A stretch of 64,000 bases of DNA from Myxacorys chilensis ATA2-1-KO14 (GTDB lineage: Bacteria; Cyanobacteriota; Cyanobacteriia; Leptolyngbyales; Leptolyngbyaceae): the NCBI GenBank assembly GCA_019359275.1, contig JAHHHP010000007.1, positions 43,445 through 107,444 on the forward strand, written 5' to 3'. Of this stretch, positions 27,097 to 37,947 are shown piece by piece (position 1 is the first letter of the stretch; each line of letters begins with the position of its first letter). The position numbers and the translations under genes are program-made. The notes beneath the pieces were generated by a model, which was given only the letters and a program-made list of their open reading frames with translations, did not search any database and was not told the origin of the DNA.

Positions 27097-27353
27097 CACC
27101 AATCCATAGCGTGGAATCTTGCCCGTACAGGGAAACCTGAGTAATAGATTGGGCATCGCTACAGATCCAACCCAATGACATTATCGTAGACAATTTTTAA
27201 CAAGGTTTTTAACAATAAGTTGAGAGAAAGCGCTCTGTTTCGCCTTCCTTGGTGACAAGCAATGCTTTAGATTGAATAGGAAGCACCGTGAATAGGAAGC
27301 AACAGGTTGCATTCACTGATCTTCACGCCTCTCTCACCGCAAGAATTTCCTTT

Positions 27354-28988
27354 ATGACTGCCCAATCGACTCACCAGATCTGCATCTACGACACCACCTT
27401 GCGTGATGGCGCTCAGCGCGAAGGCTTGACGCTATCTATTTCAGACAAGCTGCGGATTGCGCGGCAGTTAGATCAATTGGGTGTGCCCTTCATTGAGGGA
27501 GGATGGCCCGGTGCAAATCCGAAAGATGTGCAGTTCTTCTGGCAACTGAAAGAAGAACCGCTCAGCCAAGCAGAGGTTGTTGCCTTTTGCTTTACTCGTC
27601 GCCCCGGTAAAACGGCGGCAACCGATCCAATGCTGCAACCCATCCTCGCTGCTGGAACTCGGTGGGTGACGATCGTTGGTAAGTCCTGGGATTTACAAGT
27701 TACAGAAGGACTCAAAACCTCCCTAGACGAAAACCTAGCCATGATTCGAGATACGATTTCGTATCTACGCAGTCACGATCGGCGAGTCATATACGATGCC
27801 GAACACTGGTTTGATGGGTTTAAGTACAATCCAACCTATGCATTAGAAACGCTGAAAGCCGCTCATGATGCTGGAGCAGAGTGGCTAACCCTGTGTGACA
27901 CGAATGGCGGGACGTTGCCCCACGAAATCGCTCAAATTATTCATGCGGTTCTAGAGTATCTTCCTACCTCTCAATTCGGCATCCACACTCACAACGATGG
28001 AGAACTTGCAGTTGCAAATGCGATCGCAGGGGTACAAGCTGGGGCACGAATGGTGCAAGGCACTATCAACGGCTATGGTGAGCGCTGCGGCAATGCCAAT
28101 CTCTGTTCGCTCATTCCCAATTTGCAGCTTAAATTAGGCTATGACTGCTTAGCGCCCGCACAGCTTGCACATTTGACCGCAACCAGTCGATTTGTGAGCG
28201 AAGTGGCCAACCTTGCCCCTGATGATCATGCGGCTTTTGTCGGATTATCTGCTTTCGCTCACAAAGGCGGATTACACGTCAGCGCGGTCGAGCGAAACCC
28301 AATCACGTATGAACACATTGCACCAGAATTAGTGGGCAATGGTCGGCGGATTGTGATTTCTGAGCAAGCGGGCATGAGTAATGTCTTAGCGAAAGCGCGA
28401 TCGCTAGGCATTGACCTCGATAAGAACAATCCAGCCTGCCGCCAAATTTTAGAGCGGCTGAAGCATTTAGAACACGAAGGCTATCAGTTTGAAGCGGCAG
28501 AAGCGAGCTTTGAACTCCTGATGCGCGAGGCATTAGGACAACGGCATTCCCCGTTTGAGGTCAAAGGATTTCAGGTGCATTATGATATGCTGCCCGGAAT
28601 TCCACTGCCCGTGTGTTCGGTGGGAGATTGGCGCAGTCAGTCGTTGGCAACGGTAAAAGTTAGAGTGAATGGAAACAACATTCTTGAAGCGGCGGAAGGA
28701 AACGGTCCGGTCTCTGCTCTCGATGCGGCGTTGCGGAAAGCGCTCGTAACGTTTTACCCAGAAATTCAAGCGTTCCATCTCACCGATTATAAAGTCCGAA
28801 TTTTAGATGGCGCTGCCGGAACATCGGCAAATACTCGCGTGCTGATTGAATCGAGCAATGGCTTTCAGCGGTGGCGAACCGTTGGAGTATCATGCAATAT
28901 TCTGGAAGCGTCTTACCAAGCAGTGGTCGAAGGATTGGAGTACGGATTGTTTTTACAGCACCGAGCAAAGACAGCGCTGACCACGTAG
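27354..28988 (+). CDS. cimA: (R)-citramalate synthase
   Basis: CimA condenses pyruvate with acetyl-CoA to citramalate, the pyruvate route to isoleucine. The protein has the DRE-TIM barrel signature YDTTLRDGAQREG near the start, FIEGGWPGANPKD, HTHNDGELAVANA and GTINGYGERCGNANL, plus the C-terminal LeuA-type regulatory domain (from about 400). That domain gives isoleucine feedback in the family. I use ATG 27354 (MTAQSTHQICIYD); a GTG at 27288 with an AGGAAG site upstream would add 22 residues. Confidence 0.92.
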   Translation: MTAQSTHQICIYDTTLRDGAQREGLTLSISDKLRIARQLDQLGVPFIEGGWPGANPKDVQFFWQLKEEPLSQAEVVAFCFTRRPGKTAATDPMLQPILAAGTRWVTIVGKSWDLQVTEGLKTSLDENLAMIRDTISYLRSHDRRVIYDAEHWFDGFKYNPTYALETLKAAHDAGAEWLTLCDTNGGTLPHEIAQIIHAVLEYLPTSQFGIHTHNDGELAVANAIAGVQAGARMVQGTINGYGERCGNANLCSLIPNLQLKLGYDCLAPAQLAHLTATSRFVSEVANLAPDDHAAFVGLSAFAHKGGLHVSAVERNPITYEHIAPELVGNGRRIVISEQAGMSNVLAKARSLGIDLDKNNPACRQILERLKHLEHEGYQFEAAEASFELLMREALGQRHSPFEVKGFQVHYDMLPGIPLPVCSVGDWRSQSLATVKVRVNGNNILEAAEGNGPVSALDAALRKALVTFYPEIQAFHLTDYKVRILDGAAGTSANTRVLIESSNGFQRWRTVGVSCNILEASYQAVVEGLEYGLFLQHRAKTALTT

Positions 28989-29112
28989 GATTGCGCTGAT
29001 GGTGAGAGGAATATCTTCATCCCAACCTGAAGATGCTTCCGTTTCAACCAAGCTCCTGTAGCGCTGAAGTTCTTTCAGATGTTGCGGATGGTTTTGAGTA
29101 TAACTACGGGCA
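28953..29112 (-). pseudogene. Possible remnant of a degraded gene overlapping cimA
   Basis: The minus strand between a stop upstream of about 29112 and TAA at 28953-28955 encodes ARSYTQNHPQHLKELQRYRS, then TEASSGWDEDIPLTISAILRGQR. The sequence looks protein-like but has no start codon and overlaps the end of cimA by about 35 bp. It may be the tail of a lost gene. I cannot name the family, and chance is possible. Confidence 0.3.
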
Positions 29113-29277
29113 AAAAAATTAGACTATAGGCAAAAATATTATTTGCCACAACAGTAAGAAAGTACGCTAACATTAGAAGCTGTAAGGTCTTGGATAGCCA
29201 CGATACACGTTGCGATGCTATCACCAAGATGCTCAATTTAGAAATTTCAACAATTTAATTCTTAAAAAAGGAATCGT

Positions 29278-29496
29278 ATGAGCCAACAGGTCGCACACCC
29301 AATGGAGAAATTGCAGCGTCAAGTTCAAAAACTTGTTGATTCTAAACTCATAAAATCTACCGATGGTTTATGGAAGATTGCGCTCCTTTACGGAGATGAG
29401 TGGGCGTATTGGAAGCAAGAATTGCTCTCGTTTGAATTCTCAATGAAAGATCCAGTGAGCGCTTTACTTGCTGTTGATACGTGGGAAGAAGACTAG
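29278..29496 (+). CDS. Small conserved hypothetical protein, 72 residues
   Basis: A short soluble protein with a Gln/Lys-rich N-terminal helix (MEKLQRQVQKLVDSKLI) and an aromatic, acidic C-terminal half (DEWAYWKQELLSFEFSMKDP, ending DTWEED). I recall similar small proteins only in cyanobacteria; no function is known to me. The ATG is 5 bases after AAAAAAGGA. The stop codon lies at the edge of a GGGATGA repeat. Confidence 0.65.
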   Translation: MSQQVAHPMEKLQRQVQKLVDSKLIKSTDGLWKIALLYGDEWAYWKQELLSFEFSMKDPVSALLAVDTWEED

Positions 29497-29516
29497 GGAT
29501 GAGGGATGAGGGATGA
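29496..29516 (+). repeat. Three tandem GGGATGA heptamers
   Basis: GGGATGA occurs three times in a row, starting with the last base of the preceding stop codon. The same heptamer array is found at 51030-51050, again over a stop codon. Loose reverse copies (CATCCCT) are seen near 31746-31836 and 51178-51192. This is a short tandem repeat family of the kind known in cyanobacteria. Confidence 0.8.
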
Positions 29517-29774
29517 GACAAGAGCTTTAAAGCGCTTCTTGTAAAGCCTTGTTGAAGGTATCTTCATATCAGAATTAGACAAATTTGAAATGACAAACTG
29601 TAGTCTTGGGCTAAGAAGTAGTCTTGGACAATGCGTTAGGAACGCCTGCAACGCTGCTTTGTAGTCGAGAATTATCTACTAACGTCAGAGCGCTGAATTA
29701 CAGCGATCGCACTAAACAGCCGAATTTCACCTCAAGGTACGAGTGATGCTATTTCAGAATCCTGGCGCTTTAAG

Positions 29775-31664
29775 TTAGCGCAACTGTCCTAAATTAGGGC
29801 GTACTTTAGCTCGAATCGCGATCGCGGTGATGTTATCGTGCCCATTGTGCTGATTAGCTAAATCAATCAGCTTACTTACGCCTTGATCTAAATTGGTCTG
29901 CGAACTCACCAGCGGATCAATGTGGGTTTGCCAATTTTGTTCCAATAGATTGTTATCGGTCAGTCCATCCGATGCCAGAATAATCACCGCATCTTCGTTG
30001 ATCTCAAAATACTGAACGTCTGGGTGAATGAAGTGTTCGTCTCTCGGTCCCAACGCTTGCGTTAACTGATACGCATCTGGTCGACTATAGGCAATTTCAG
30101 GTTCAACCCCGCGCAGAATTTCACGCTGCCCTACTTCGTGGTCGAGCGTGAGTTGCTCTAAGCCACGCTTGCGCGTGTAGCGGTAGAGACGACTATCGCC
30201 CACATGCGCGATCGCAATTTCCGTATCTTGCAACAGCAGCAGCACCATTGTCGTTCCCATTCTGCCGCTCCCAGACCGAGCGTTGGTTTGATTCACATCA
30301 TAGATTGCTTTGTTAGCACGCTGGACCGCCTCTCGAATGATGTCTGCAGGCGGAATCTTAGCATCTGCTCCGGTTTCTGCTGCCTGTTGCCAATACTGCT
30401 GAAAATAGCTGCGTAACGTATCTGCGGCTAATTGACTCGCCACTTCACCACTTGCATGTCCGCCCATACCATCACACAACACATACAAGCCCCGCGCTCG
30501 TACCGCTTTGCCAGAAGATAAATGAGTTTTTGCAACTTGCGTATCGATGCTAAAGCAATCTTCGTTGTGATCGCGCTGCCGTCCAATATCTGTTTGTCCA
30601 GCATCATCTAGGCTGAATAGCTGCATCGGCAAAACGACGGTGGGCAAGTCGTCGGCGTCAACTGCGGCGTCTATCGGTTCAGTTGTCGCCTCTGCTGAAG
30701 AGGCAGTTTCAGAATTTGGAGGTAAGTCAGACATAGATTCAGACATGGTGATGGCTGGAGGGGGAGTATCTTGAAGCTCTTCGGCAAGCGTTCTGAGCCG
30801 CGATCGCAGGTCTTCAACCGTCACGACTGCCTCTACTAAAACATCTGCAATCAGTAAATGCAGATCAGCCGATTGAGTGTGAGACAGACGAGCTAGCAGC
30901 AATTGCCAAATTGTACCCAAGTTTCTCAACGTCAGTTCGCTCGGAGGATCAGGATACAACCGCTGTAAACACAGTACCTGATCTTCATCTAACCGAAGAT
31001 TGGGCAACTCTAAAAGACTTTGCCGCATTCGCCACGGATCTAGCATTTCCCACAGGTCTACCATTTCGTAGAACCAGTGCAAGATTTGCAGCATGGGTAC
31101 AGTGCCGTTGTTCTGGGTCATGAAGTCTGTGAGTTGCAGCAGGTGCGATCGCTCTTCTAGCAGCAAAATATTAGCGCCGCTCACAACTCCAGAAGAATCG
31201 CTCTGCTGCCAAGCGTCATAGACTGCAGGTAATACCTGATGCAATTCAGGTAAATGAAGATAGGGACTAGCAAGTTCGGATAAGGGTTTGGACTCGTCAA
31301 AAAAAGGCGGCTGGAGGGGTTGAGTATCCAATGCCAGACATTCGCTGCCTAAGTCAGTTTTTTGAAACGCTGACAAAACCTGATATCGATAGGCAGGATC
31401 TAAATACTTCAACGCTGCCGAATCTTTTTGGACTCCTTCGGGGTTGCGACAATCGCTAATCGCAGTTGCTTTGAGAGGATGAATATCACAGATTGCTAAC
31501 AAGAGCGTTCCCGTCACAGTACCGCACTGAGAACATTTTTCAGCACCAAGCAGTACCAACTCACCACAGACTGGACATGGTTTTTCCGTGAGAGACATTC
31601 CGCACACCTGACAGAATTTGTGAGCGTCTGGATTTTCAGACTGACACTGAGAGCAAACAAGCAT
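29775..31664 (-). CDS. PP2C-type Ser/Thr phosphatase with zinc-ribbon N-terminus
   Basis: A 629-residue protein. The N-terminus has paired cysteine knuckles CSQC/CQVC and CPVC/CSQC (residues 4-48), two short zinc ribbons. A long, weakly conserved middle (50-300) is rich in Leu, and an acidic Ser/Thr linker (300-345) follows. The PP2C domain fills the C-terminal half: [27 protein letters not shown] and [10 protein letters not shown] carry the metal-binding Asp and Gly residues. It would remove phosphate from Ser/Thr proteins in signalling. It is divergent from gatB. Confidence 0.88.
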   Translation of the reverse strand: MLVCSQCQSENPDAHKFCQVCGMSLTEKPCPVCGELVLLGAEKCSQCGTVTGTLLLAICDIHPLKATAISDCRNPEGVQKDSAALKYLDPAYRYQVLSAFQKTDLGSECLALDTQPLQPPFFDESKPLSELASPYLHLPELHQVLPAVYDAWQQSDSSGVVSGANILLLEERSHLLQLTDFMTQNNGTVPMLQILHWFYEMVDLWEMLDPWRMRQSLLELPNLRLDEDQVLCLQRLYPDPPSELTLRNLGTIWQLLLARLSHTQSADLHLLIADVLVEAVVTVEDLRSRLRTLAEELQDTPPPAITMSESMSDLPPNSETASSAEATTEPIDAAVDADDLPTVVLPMQLFSLDDAGQTDIGRQRDHNEDCFSIDTQVAKTHLSSGKAVRARGLYVLCDGMGGHASGEVASQLAADTLRSYFQQYWQQAAETGADAKIPPADIIREAVQRANKAIYDVNQTNARSGSGRMGTTMVLLLLQDTEIAIAHVGDSRLYRYTRKRGLEQLTLDHEVGQREILRGVEPEIAYSRPDAYQLTQALGPRDEHFIHPDVQYFEINEDAVIILASDGLTDNNLLEQNWQTHIDPLVSSQTNLDQGVSKLIDLANQHNGHDNITAIAIRAKVRPNLGQLR

Positions 31665-31869
31665 TGATCTCTACTTCTCACCGGGATGGAGACATTCCAA
31701 TCTTACGCACATTTTCAGCGATGGTACTTTGATTTTTGGAAGGATTCATCCTCCATCCCTTGCAAAGGTTCGGCTTTCATCCTTCGTCCCTCCTCGCGAA
31801 GCGGGTCGAAGACCTCCTTCATCCCTGTACAATAGAAATAGAGCCAGACTTTGCAGATGCAATGAATCT

Positions 31870-33375
31870 ATGACCACTGCGATTACAAAAACTCAGTACG
31901 AAGCTGTTATCGGACTTGAAACTCACTGTCAGTTAAGTACCGAAACCAAGATCTTCTCAGATAGCTCTGCGAAATTTACAGCTGATCCAAACATTAATAT
32001 TGATCCGATCTGTATGGGGCTGCCGGGAGTGCTGCCGGTTCTCAATCAGAAGGTGCTGGAGTATGCTGTGAAAGCAGGGCTGGCGCTTAACTGTCAGATC
32101 GCGCCTTACAGTAAGTTCGATCGCAAGCAATATTTTTATCCTGATCTACCAAAAAATTATCAGATTTCGCAGTTCGATCTGCCGATCGCAGAACACGGGT
32201 GGCTAGAAATCGAAATTACCGACAGCACGGGCAAGCCATTGCTCGATGAAAACGGTCAGTCGATTACGAAGCGAATTGGGATTACTCGCCTCCATATGGA
32301 AGAGGATGCCGGGAAACTGGTGCATGGAGGAAGTGACCGTTTATCTGGCTCGACCTATTCCTTGGTCGACTACAATCGCGCTGGAGTGCCCCTCGTCGAG
32401 ATCGTGTCTGAGCCCGACATGCGAACCGGACAAGAAGCCGCCGAATACGCTCAAGAATTGCGCCGGATCATGCTCTATTTGGGTGTGAGCGATGGCAATA
32501 TGCAAGAAGGATCGCTGCGCTGCGATGTGAATATCTCAGTGCGCCCGATTGGGCAGAAAGAGTTTGGCACAAAGGTCGAAATCAAAAACATGAACTCGTT
32601 CAGCGCGATTCAGAAAGCGATTGATTACGAGATCGAGCGACAAATTCATGCGATCGAGACTGGGGAGCGAATTTTGCAAGAAACTCGGTTGTGGGAAGAA
32701 GGCACTCAGCGCACAATCACAATGCGGATTAAAGAAGGATCGAGCGATTACCGCTATTTTCCAGAACCCGATTTGGGTCCGATTGAGGTGTCCGCTCAGC
32801 AACTTGAAGCGTGGCGCTCAGAGCTTCCGCAACTTCCCTATCAGAAGCGTCCTTACTATGAGAAAACTTTGGGGCTTTCACCGTATGATGCCCGAGTACT
32901 GACCGATGACCGTGCGATCGCAGACTATTTTGAAGCAACCGTTGCCGCGAAAGCCAATCCCAAACTCGCTGCTAACTGGATTATGGGCGACATCAGCGCC
33001 TATCTTAACAATGAGCGGCTCAGCATCACGGAAATTCCGCTCAAGCCAGAACCCCTGAGTGAACTGATTGGTCTGATTGAAGCAGGAACGATTAGCAACA
33101 AAATTGCGAAAGACATTCTGCCGGAACTACTAGCAAAAGGCGGTTCTGCAAAAGAACTCGTCGAGAGCAAAGGCTTGATCCAAATTTCGGATACGGGCGC
33201 GATCGAAGCTGCGATCGAGGCAGTGCTAGCAGAAAACCCCAACGAGTTAGAGCAGTATCGCGCTGGGAAAACCAAGCTCCTTGGCTTCTTTGTGGGAAAA
33301 GTCATGAAGCAAACAGGAGGACGGGCAGATCCAAAGCTGACCAACCAGCTCTTGGCAAAAAAGCTCAACGCATGA
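31870..33375 (+). CDS. gatB: Aspartyl/glutamyl-tRNA amidotransferase subunit B
   Basis: GatB phosphorylates and amidates misacylated Glu-tRNA(Gln) (and Asp-tRNA(Asn)) using ammonia passed from GatA. The start is ATG 31870 ([22 protein letters not shown]); the frame extends 47 codons upstream without a family match. The 501-residue protein has [42 protein letters not shown] and the C-terminal YqeY-like tail. A strong terminator follows. gatA and gatC are not nearby. Confidence 0.96.
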   Translation: MTTAITKTQYEAVIGLETHCQLSTETKIFSDSSAKFTADPNINIDPICMGLPGVLPVLNQKVLEYAVKAGLALNCQIAPYSKFDRKQYFYPDLPKNYQISQFDLPIAEHGWLEIEITDSTGKPLLDENGQSITKRIGITRLHMEEDAGKLVHGGSDRLSGSTYSLVDYNRAGVPLVEIVSEPDMRTGQEAAEYAQELRRIMLYLGVSDGNMQEGSLRCDVNISVRPIGQKEFGTKVEIKNMNSFSAIQKAIDYEIERQIHAIETGERILQETRLWEEGTQRTITMRIKEGSSDYRYFPEPDLGPIEVSAQQLEAWRSELPQLPYQKRPYYEKTLGLSPYDARVLTDDRAIADYFEATVAAKANPKLAANWIMGDISAYLNNERLSITEIPLKPEPLSELIGLIEAGTISNKIAKDILPELLAKGGSAKELVESKGLIQISDTGAIEAAIEAVLAENPNELEQYRAGKTKLLGFFVGKVMKQTGGRADPKLTNQLLAKKLNA

Positions 33376-33555
33376 GGCTTAAAATTCAGTAGCACTGCGT
33401 TGGATAGGTGAGCCAAACCCTACTACCGAGAAAATACTGATTTTTATGAATTTCTGACAAAAATTCAGTGTATTTTTGACGAAGAAGGGGGAAAGGGGTT
33501 ACTCCCCCCACCCCTTCGATGGCATACTGTGATAAGTAGATGCACCCTGATGACA

Positions 33556-33590
33556 GGGGGAGTCGTGTTAGTACGACGCCTCCTTTTTTT
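33556..33590 (+). terminator. Terminator downstream of gatB
   Basis: An 11-bp stem with one mismatch (33556-33566 with 33573-33583, GGGGGAGTCGT against ACGACGCCTCC) is followed by TTTTTTT. It lies about 180 bp after gatB and would stop plus-strand transcription before it meets the convergent sufR unit. Confidence 0.85.
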
Positions 33591-33624
33591 CTTTTTAAAG
33601 CAACTGTTTTCGCCGTCCGAAGAA

Positions 33625-33996
33625 CTACCCTAAACGAGATTTCGCTTCTTTCTCGAACCAAGCCACAACTTGGGGAACGGTGAGATTTTCAATCGCAATT
33701 CCGCTATCCTGCGCAGCTAACGTCAATGGTTTGTTAGAAGAAATCACAAGCTGCGTAAAAAATCGTTTGAACTCATTATCAATTGCGCCCTGTAAACTCT
33801 CGTCTTGGTAGATCCAATCTTCAATTTGATTCGGGTTGAGATTCGCGATCGCTTGTCCCGACTCGGAGGAGATTTTTTTAAGCGATCGCAGTGAGTAAAG
33901 CGCAACTCGCGTCGCAAACTTATCTTTCGAGGTCAACAACGCCTTATCGACTTCAGCCGATTCTTCAGGAGTTAAAAATTCTGTTGGAGACTGCAT
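33625..33996 (-). CDS. Hypothetical protein co-transcribed with sufR
   Basis: A 123-residue, mainly helical, soluble protein (FLTPEESAEVDKALLTSKDKF at the start, VPQVVAWFEKEAKSRLG at the end). It has no cysteine, no membrane segment and no family I can name. It starts only 6 bp after the sufR stop on the same strand, so it is probably made from the sufR transcript; a role in iron-sulfur metabolism is possible but not shown. Confidence 0.6.
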   Translation of the reverse strand: MQSPTEFLTPEESAEVDKALLTSKDKFATRVALYSLRSLKKISSESGQAIANLNPNQIEDWIYQDESLQGAIDNEFKRFFTQLVISSNKPLTLAAQDSGIAIENLTVPQVVAWFEKEAKSRLG

Positions 33997-34002
33997 ACCA
34001 AA

Positions 34003-34647
34003 TTATTTTGCTTGAATTAAATACCCGCAGCGGTGCTCACCATCTACCAGCCAATGCGTCCGCTCAACTGTACATCCTTGTAGTGCCAACGCAAACATTT
34101 CCAGTTCATGACCGCAAACGCTCGGAAACGACTCTGCGATGTGAGAAATCGCACAATTATACTCAGTCAGAATATATTTTAGAGCCGCACCTTCCGACTC
34201 GACCGGATGACACTCTGCCATGTAACCTTCTTGCTTTCTCAGTTCGACTAATTTTGCGACTCGTTCTGCTAAAGAGCCTGTACCGACGCGATCGCGATAC
34301 TCTATTGCCTTACGCTCCCACTGTTTTCGTAAAATCGTTTTCATCTGATCCTGGCTCACCGTTTCTGCCAACGTATCAAGTAGCGAAACGGCAAAATCAT
34401 CATAGCGATCGGGAAACTGCGATCGCCCGTCGCGGCTTAACTCGTAGACAAAATTGGGACGCCCCATTCCAGCCTGCACCACCTGATGCAAAATCAATCC
34501 TTCTGTTTCCAAATCTTTTAAGTGACGCCGAATGGCTTGCGGGCTGACCTGCAACTGCTCCGACAACTCTTGAGCCGTTGCCTGACCCTGCTTCAAAAGG
34601 TGTTGCAGGATGTCCTGTTTTGTGGATTGCTGCTGAATTGGGGTCAT
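34003..34647 (-). CDS. sufR: SufR, iron-sulfur-binding repressor of suf genes
   Basis: SufR is the cyanobacterial repressor of the suf genes; it binds DNA when it carries an Fe-S cluster. I start it at the ATG complementary to 34645-34647. The DNA-binding helix is in LSEQLQVSPQAIRRHLKDLE (about residues 25-44). Near the C-terminus four cysteines are spaced C-X12-C-X13-C-X14-C (YNCAIS, SVCGHE, QGCTVE, HRCGY), the SufR cluster pattern. It is divergent from ftrC-suf, with two CAAC-N6-GTTG sites between. Confidence 0.95.
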   Translation of the reverse strand: MTPIQQQSTKQDILQHLLKQGQATAQELSEQLQVSPQAIRRHLKDLETEGLILHQVVQAGMGRPNFVYELSRDGRSQFPDRYDDFAVSLLDTLAETVSQDQMKTILRKQWERKAIEYRDRVGTGSLAERVAKLVELRKQEGYMAECHPVESEGAALKYILTEYNCAISHIAESFPSVCGHELEMFALALQGCTVERTHWLVDGEHRCGYLIQAK

Positions 34648-34823
34648 CCTTGTGTTCTCACAACGCTGGCTCACACTTGGCAAAAGTCGATGCGATCGAG
34701 ACGGTAGCTAAAAGGGGGATAAAAATACTGTGCTTTAGTTATAGCGCTGTTGTGTCTAGTGCAGTCTAGCTTGACCTACCGGATTTCCCTACACATTCCC
34801 TACGTCCTGGAAAGATGACTTTG

Positions 34824-34839
34824 ACAACATCTAAGTTGT
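34824..34839. promoter_or_regulatory. SufR operator, site 1
   Basis: ACAAC-ATCTAA-GTTGT, a perfect inverted repeat that fits the CAAC-N6-GTTG SufR site described in Synechocystis. It lies between sufR and ftrC, about 85 bp before the ftrC ATG. Confidence 0.8.
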
Positions 34840-34865
34840 TAAAGTATCCTACAATGGAAGTTGCG

Positions 34866-34879
34866 CAACAAGTGTGTTG
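34866..34879. promoter_or_regulatory. SufR operator, site 2
   Basis: CAAC-AAGTGT-GTTG, a second exact CAAC-N6-GTTG match 41 bp from the first (four helical turns), so two dimers could bind on one face. Two sites between sufR and suf genes is also the Synechocystis arrangement. Confidence 0.8.
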
Positions 34880-34921
34880 TTTTAATTATAAGATCTATCG
34901 GATGTACTGTTGTTTTGGCTC

Positions 34922-35284
34922 ATGAATACAGATCCTCAATCCAACCAAGCATCGGATAAGAACCTCGAAGCAATGCGGCATTTCTCAGAGCAGTATGCGA
35001 AGCGAACAGGAACTTATTTTTGCGTCGATCCAAGTGTCACCGCCGTCGTGATCGAGGGACTCGCTAAGCACAAGGATGACTTAGGCGCGCCGCTTTGCCC
35101 TTGTCGGCACTACGAAGACAAAGAAGCCGAAGTTGCCGCCGCCTACTGGAATTGTCCCTGTGTGCCGATGCGGGAGCGCAAAGAATGCCATTGCATGTTG
35201 TTTTTGACGCCAGACAATGACTTTGCAGGCGAACAGCAAGAAATCTCTTTCACTGAGATTCGTACTGTCACCAATCACGGCTAA
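34922..35284 (+). CDS. ftrC: Ferredoxin-thioredoxin reductase catalytic chain
   Basis: FtrC is the 4Fe-4S/disulfide subunit that passes photosynthetic electrons from ferredoxin to thioredoxin. The start at ATG 34922 gives 120 residues. The cluster and disulfide cysteines are in LCPCRHYEDK, WNCPCVPMRE and ECHCMLFL, the standard CPC...CPC...CHC pattern. It sits between the SufR operators and sufB (50 bp before it), so it is likely transcribed with the suf genes and under SufR control. FtrV is not nearby. Confidence 0.95.
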   Translation: MNTDPQSNQASDKNLEAMRHFSEQYAKRTGTYFCVDPSVTAVVIEGLAKHKDDLGAPLCPCRHYEDKEAEVAAAYWNCPCVPMRERKECHCMLFLTPDNDFAGEQQEISFTEIRTVTNHG

Positions 35285-35334
35285 CCATTTCTTTTTAACA
35301 GACCTCTCTAGACCCGAGAACACTACCTTTAACC

Positions 35335-36771
35335 ATGAGTGCAACCGTTCAAAGCCTTGTTAATCAGCCCTACAAGTACGGATTCGTCACCAATATTGAA
35401 TCCGATACTCTTCCTCGTGGGCTCAGTGAAGATACCGTCCGTCTGATTTCTGCCAAGAAAGAAGAGCCAGACTGGATGCTCCAGTTTCGGCTAAAAGCGT
35501 ATCGCCAGTGGCTCAAGATGGTAGAGCCAACCTGGGCATTAGTCGATTATCCAGCGATTAACTATCAAGACATCATCTACTACTCTGCGCCTAAAGTGAC
35601 AGAGAAGAAGAAGAGCCTGGACGAAGTTGATCCAGAGCTTCTAGAAACCTTTGAGAAGCTCGGCATTTCTCTGTCTGAGCAAAAGCGTTTGACCAACGTT
35701 GCGGTCGATGCGATTTTTGACAGCGTTTCTGTCGCGACCACGTTCAAGGAGAAGCTAGCAGAGAAGGGCGTGATTTTCTGCTCGATTTCAGAAGCGGTAA
35801 AAGAGCATCCCGAACTCGTGAAGAAGTATTTGGGAAGCGTCGTTCCGGCTGGCGACAATTTCTTTGCGGCTCTGAATGCAGCAGTGTTTAGCGATGGCTC
35901 CTTTGTGTTCATTCCTAAAGGCGTCGCTTGTCCAATGGAGTTGTCTACTTATTTCCGCATCAATAATGGAGATTCTGGTCAGTTTGAGCGGACATTGATT
36001 GTGGCCGAAGAAGGCAGCCAAGTGAGCTATCTCGAAGGCTGCACTGCTCCGATGTATGACACTAACCAGCTTCATGCGGCTGTTGTAGAGTTAGTGGCGC
36101 TAGATAATGCCGATATCAAATACTCAACGGTGCAGAACTGGTATGCCGGAGACGAAAACGGCAAAGGTGGGATCTACAACTTCGTGACCAAACGCGGGTT
36201 GTGCCAAGGCGTGAACTCTAAAATCTCTTGGACGCAAGTAGAGACAGGTTCTGCTATTACCTGGAAATATCCAAGCTGTGTGTTAGCTGGCGATAATTCG
36301 GTTGGCGAATTCTACTCCGTGGCTCTAACGAATCATTATCAGCAAGCCGATACCGGAACCAAAATGGTTCACGTTGGCAAGAATACTCGCAGCACAATTA
36401 TTTCTAAGGGAATTTCGGCGGGAAATTCAAAGAATAGCTATCGCGGCTTAGTGAAGATCAGCCCTAAAGCAGCAGGCGCACGCAACTACTCGCAGTGTGA
36501 CTCGATGCTGATTGGCGACAATGCCCAAGCCAATACCTTTCCTTACATTCAAGTGCAAAACAATGGAAGCAAGGTTGAACATGAAGCCTCGACCTCCAAA
36601 ATTGGCGAAGACCAGTTATTCTACTTTGCTCAACGCGGCATCTCCCAAGAAGACGCCATCTCGATGATGATTAGCGGGTTCTGCAAGGATGTGTTTAACC
36701 AGTTGCCGATGGAGTTTGCAGTTGAAGCCGATCGTCTGTTGAGCCTCAAGCTAGAAGGCAGCGTAGGTTAA
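35335..36771 (+). CDS. sufB: Fe-S cluster assembly scaffold protein SufB
   Basis: SufB, with SufC and SufD, is the scaffold on which Fe-S clusters are built under oxidative or iron-poor conditions and in plastids. The 478-residue protein is full length, with [17 protein letters not shown], the [16 protein letters not shown] block, SYLEGCTAP (conserved Cys), and the C-terminal core ending [16 protein letters not shown]. It is first of the suf genes behind ftrC. A broken aspartic protease gene separates it from sufC. Confidence 0.97.
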   Translation: MSATVQSLVNQPYKYGFVTNIESDTLPRGLSEDTVRLISAKKEEPDWMLQFRLKAYRQWLKMVEPTWALVDYPAINYQDIIYYSAPKVTEKKKSLDEVDPELLETFEKLGISLSEQKRLTNVAVDAIFDSVSVATTFKEKLAEKGVIFCSISEAVKEHPELVKKYLGSVVPAGDNFFAALNAAVFSDGSFVFIPKGVACPMELSTYFRINNGDSGQFERTLIVAEEGSQVSYLEGCTAPMYDTNQLHAAVVELVALDNADIKYSTVQNWYAGDENGKGGIYNFVTKRGLCQGVNSKISWTQVETGSAITWKYPSCVLAGDNSVGEFYSVALTNHYQQADTGTKMVHVGKNTRSTIISKGISAGNSKNSYRGLVKISPKAAGARNYSQCDSMLIGDNAQANTFPYIQVQNNGSKVEHEASTSKIGEDQLFYFAQRGISQEDAISMMISGFCKDVFNQLPMEFAVEADRLLSLKLEGSVG

Positions 36772-36820
36772 GACATATGATTCCTGCTTCAATCAGGGGG
36801 AACAGGTGGAATCGCCAAGC

Positions 36821-37150
<330 letters not shown>

Positions 37151-37176
37151 ATAGCTCAGCAGGTAGCGAGGTTGAA

Positions 37177-37947
37177 ATGAGTGACGTAATTTTATCAGTA
37201 AAGGATTTGACCGCTGAGGTCGATGGTAATCCTATTCTTAAAGGCTTCAATTTAGAGATTAAAGCCGGGGAAATTCACGCCATTATGGGGCCGAATGGAT
37301 CGGGCAAAAGCACGTTCTCTAAAATTTTGGCGGGGCATCCTGCCTACACGGTGACTGGCGGCGAGATTGTCTTTCAAGGGCAAAATCTACTGGAATTGGA
37401 GCCAGACGAACGCGCCAAATCTGGAGTGTTTTTGGCATTTCAATATCCGTTAGAAATTCCAGGGGTAAGTAACGTTGATTTCTTGCGCGTCTCGTACAAC
37501 GCTAAGCGCAAACACGAAGGGTTAGACGAATTAGATGCCTTTGACTTTGATGAAGTGGTGCAATCTAAACTGACCTTGCTGAAGATGGATCCTTCGTTTC
37601 TCAACCGCAGTGTGAATGAAGGCTTTTCGGGTGGTGAGAAGAAGCGAAATGAAATTCTGCAAATGGCATTGCTAGAGCCGAGGCTAGGCATTCTCGATGA
37701 GATTGACTCGGGTCTTGATATTGATGCCTTGAAAGTTGTGGCTAGCAGTGTAAACGCGCTTAAAAAGCCAGAGAATGCAACGCTAATTATTACTCACTAT
37801 CAACGCTTGCTAAACTACATCACGCCAGACGTTGTGCATGTGATGGCAAAGGGACGCATTCTTAAGAGTGGCGGTAAAGAATTGGCTCTAGAACTAGAAG
37901 CGAAAGGGTACGACTGGGTGTTAGACAGTCAAGCGGTAGGTGCGTAA
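37177..37947 (+). CDS. sufC: Fe-S cluster assembly ATPase SufC
   Basis: The ATPase of the SufBCD scaffold. The 256-residue protein has Walker [10 protein letters not shown] (about residue 35), the Q-loop, signature [10 protein letters not shown] and Walker [16 protein letters not shown], with the SufC-specific spacing that separates it from transporter ATPases. Its stop overlaps the sufD start by one base (TAATG), so the two are translationally coupled. It follows the protease pseudogene by 26 bp. Confidence 0.97.
   Translation: MSDVILSVKDLTAEVDGNPILKGFNLEIKAGEIHAIMGPNGSGKSTFSKILAGHPAYTVTGGEIVFQGQNLLELEPDERAKSGVFLAFQYPLEIPGVSNVDFLRVSYNAKRKHEGLDELDAFDFDEVVQSKLTLLKMDPSFLNRSVNEGFSGGEKKRNEILQMALLEPRLGILDEIDSGLDIDALKVVASSVNALKKPENATLIITHYQRLLNYITPDVVHVMAKGRILKSGGKELALELEAKGYDWVLDSQAVGA

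Larger units (their letters stand above)
26671..27353. other. Intergenic region with two strong hairpins
   Basis: About 680 bp between msrA and cimA. A minus-strand frame of 116 codons (26843-27193) crosses it, but both hairpins lie inside, it has no family look and its codon use is unlike its neighbours, so I do not call it a gene. Just before cimA a GAATAGGAAGCA unit occurs twice in tandem (about 27277-27304). Confidence 0.45.

Noticed and set aside
26843..27193. A 116-codon minus-strand frame between msrA and cimA
   Set aside because: It spans two strong palindromes and has no family features, so it is probably chance.
33386..33661. A 91-codon minus-strand frame after gatB
   Set aside because: It runs through the gatB terminator hairpin and T-run and overlaps the end of the hypothetical gene at 33625; no family resemblance.
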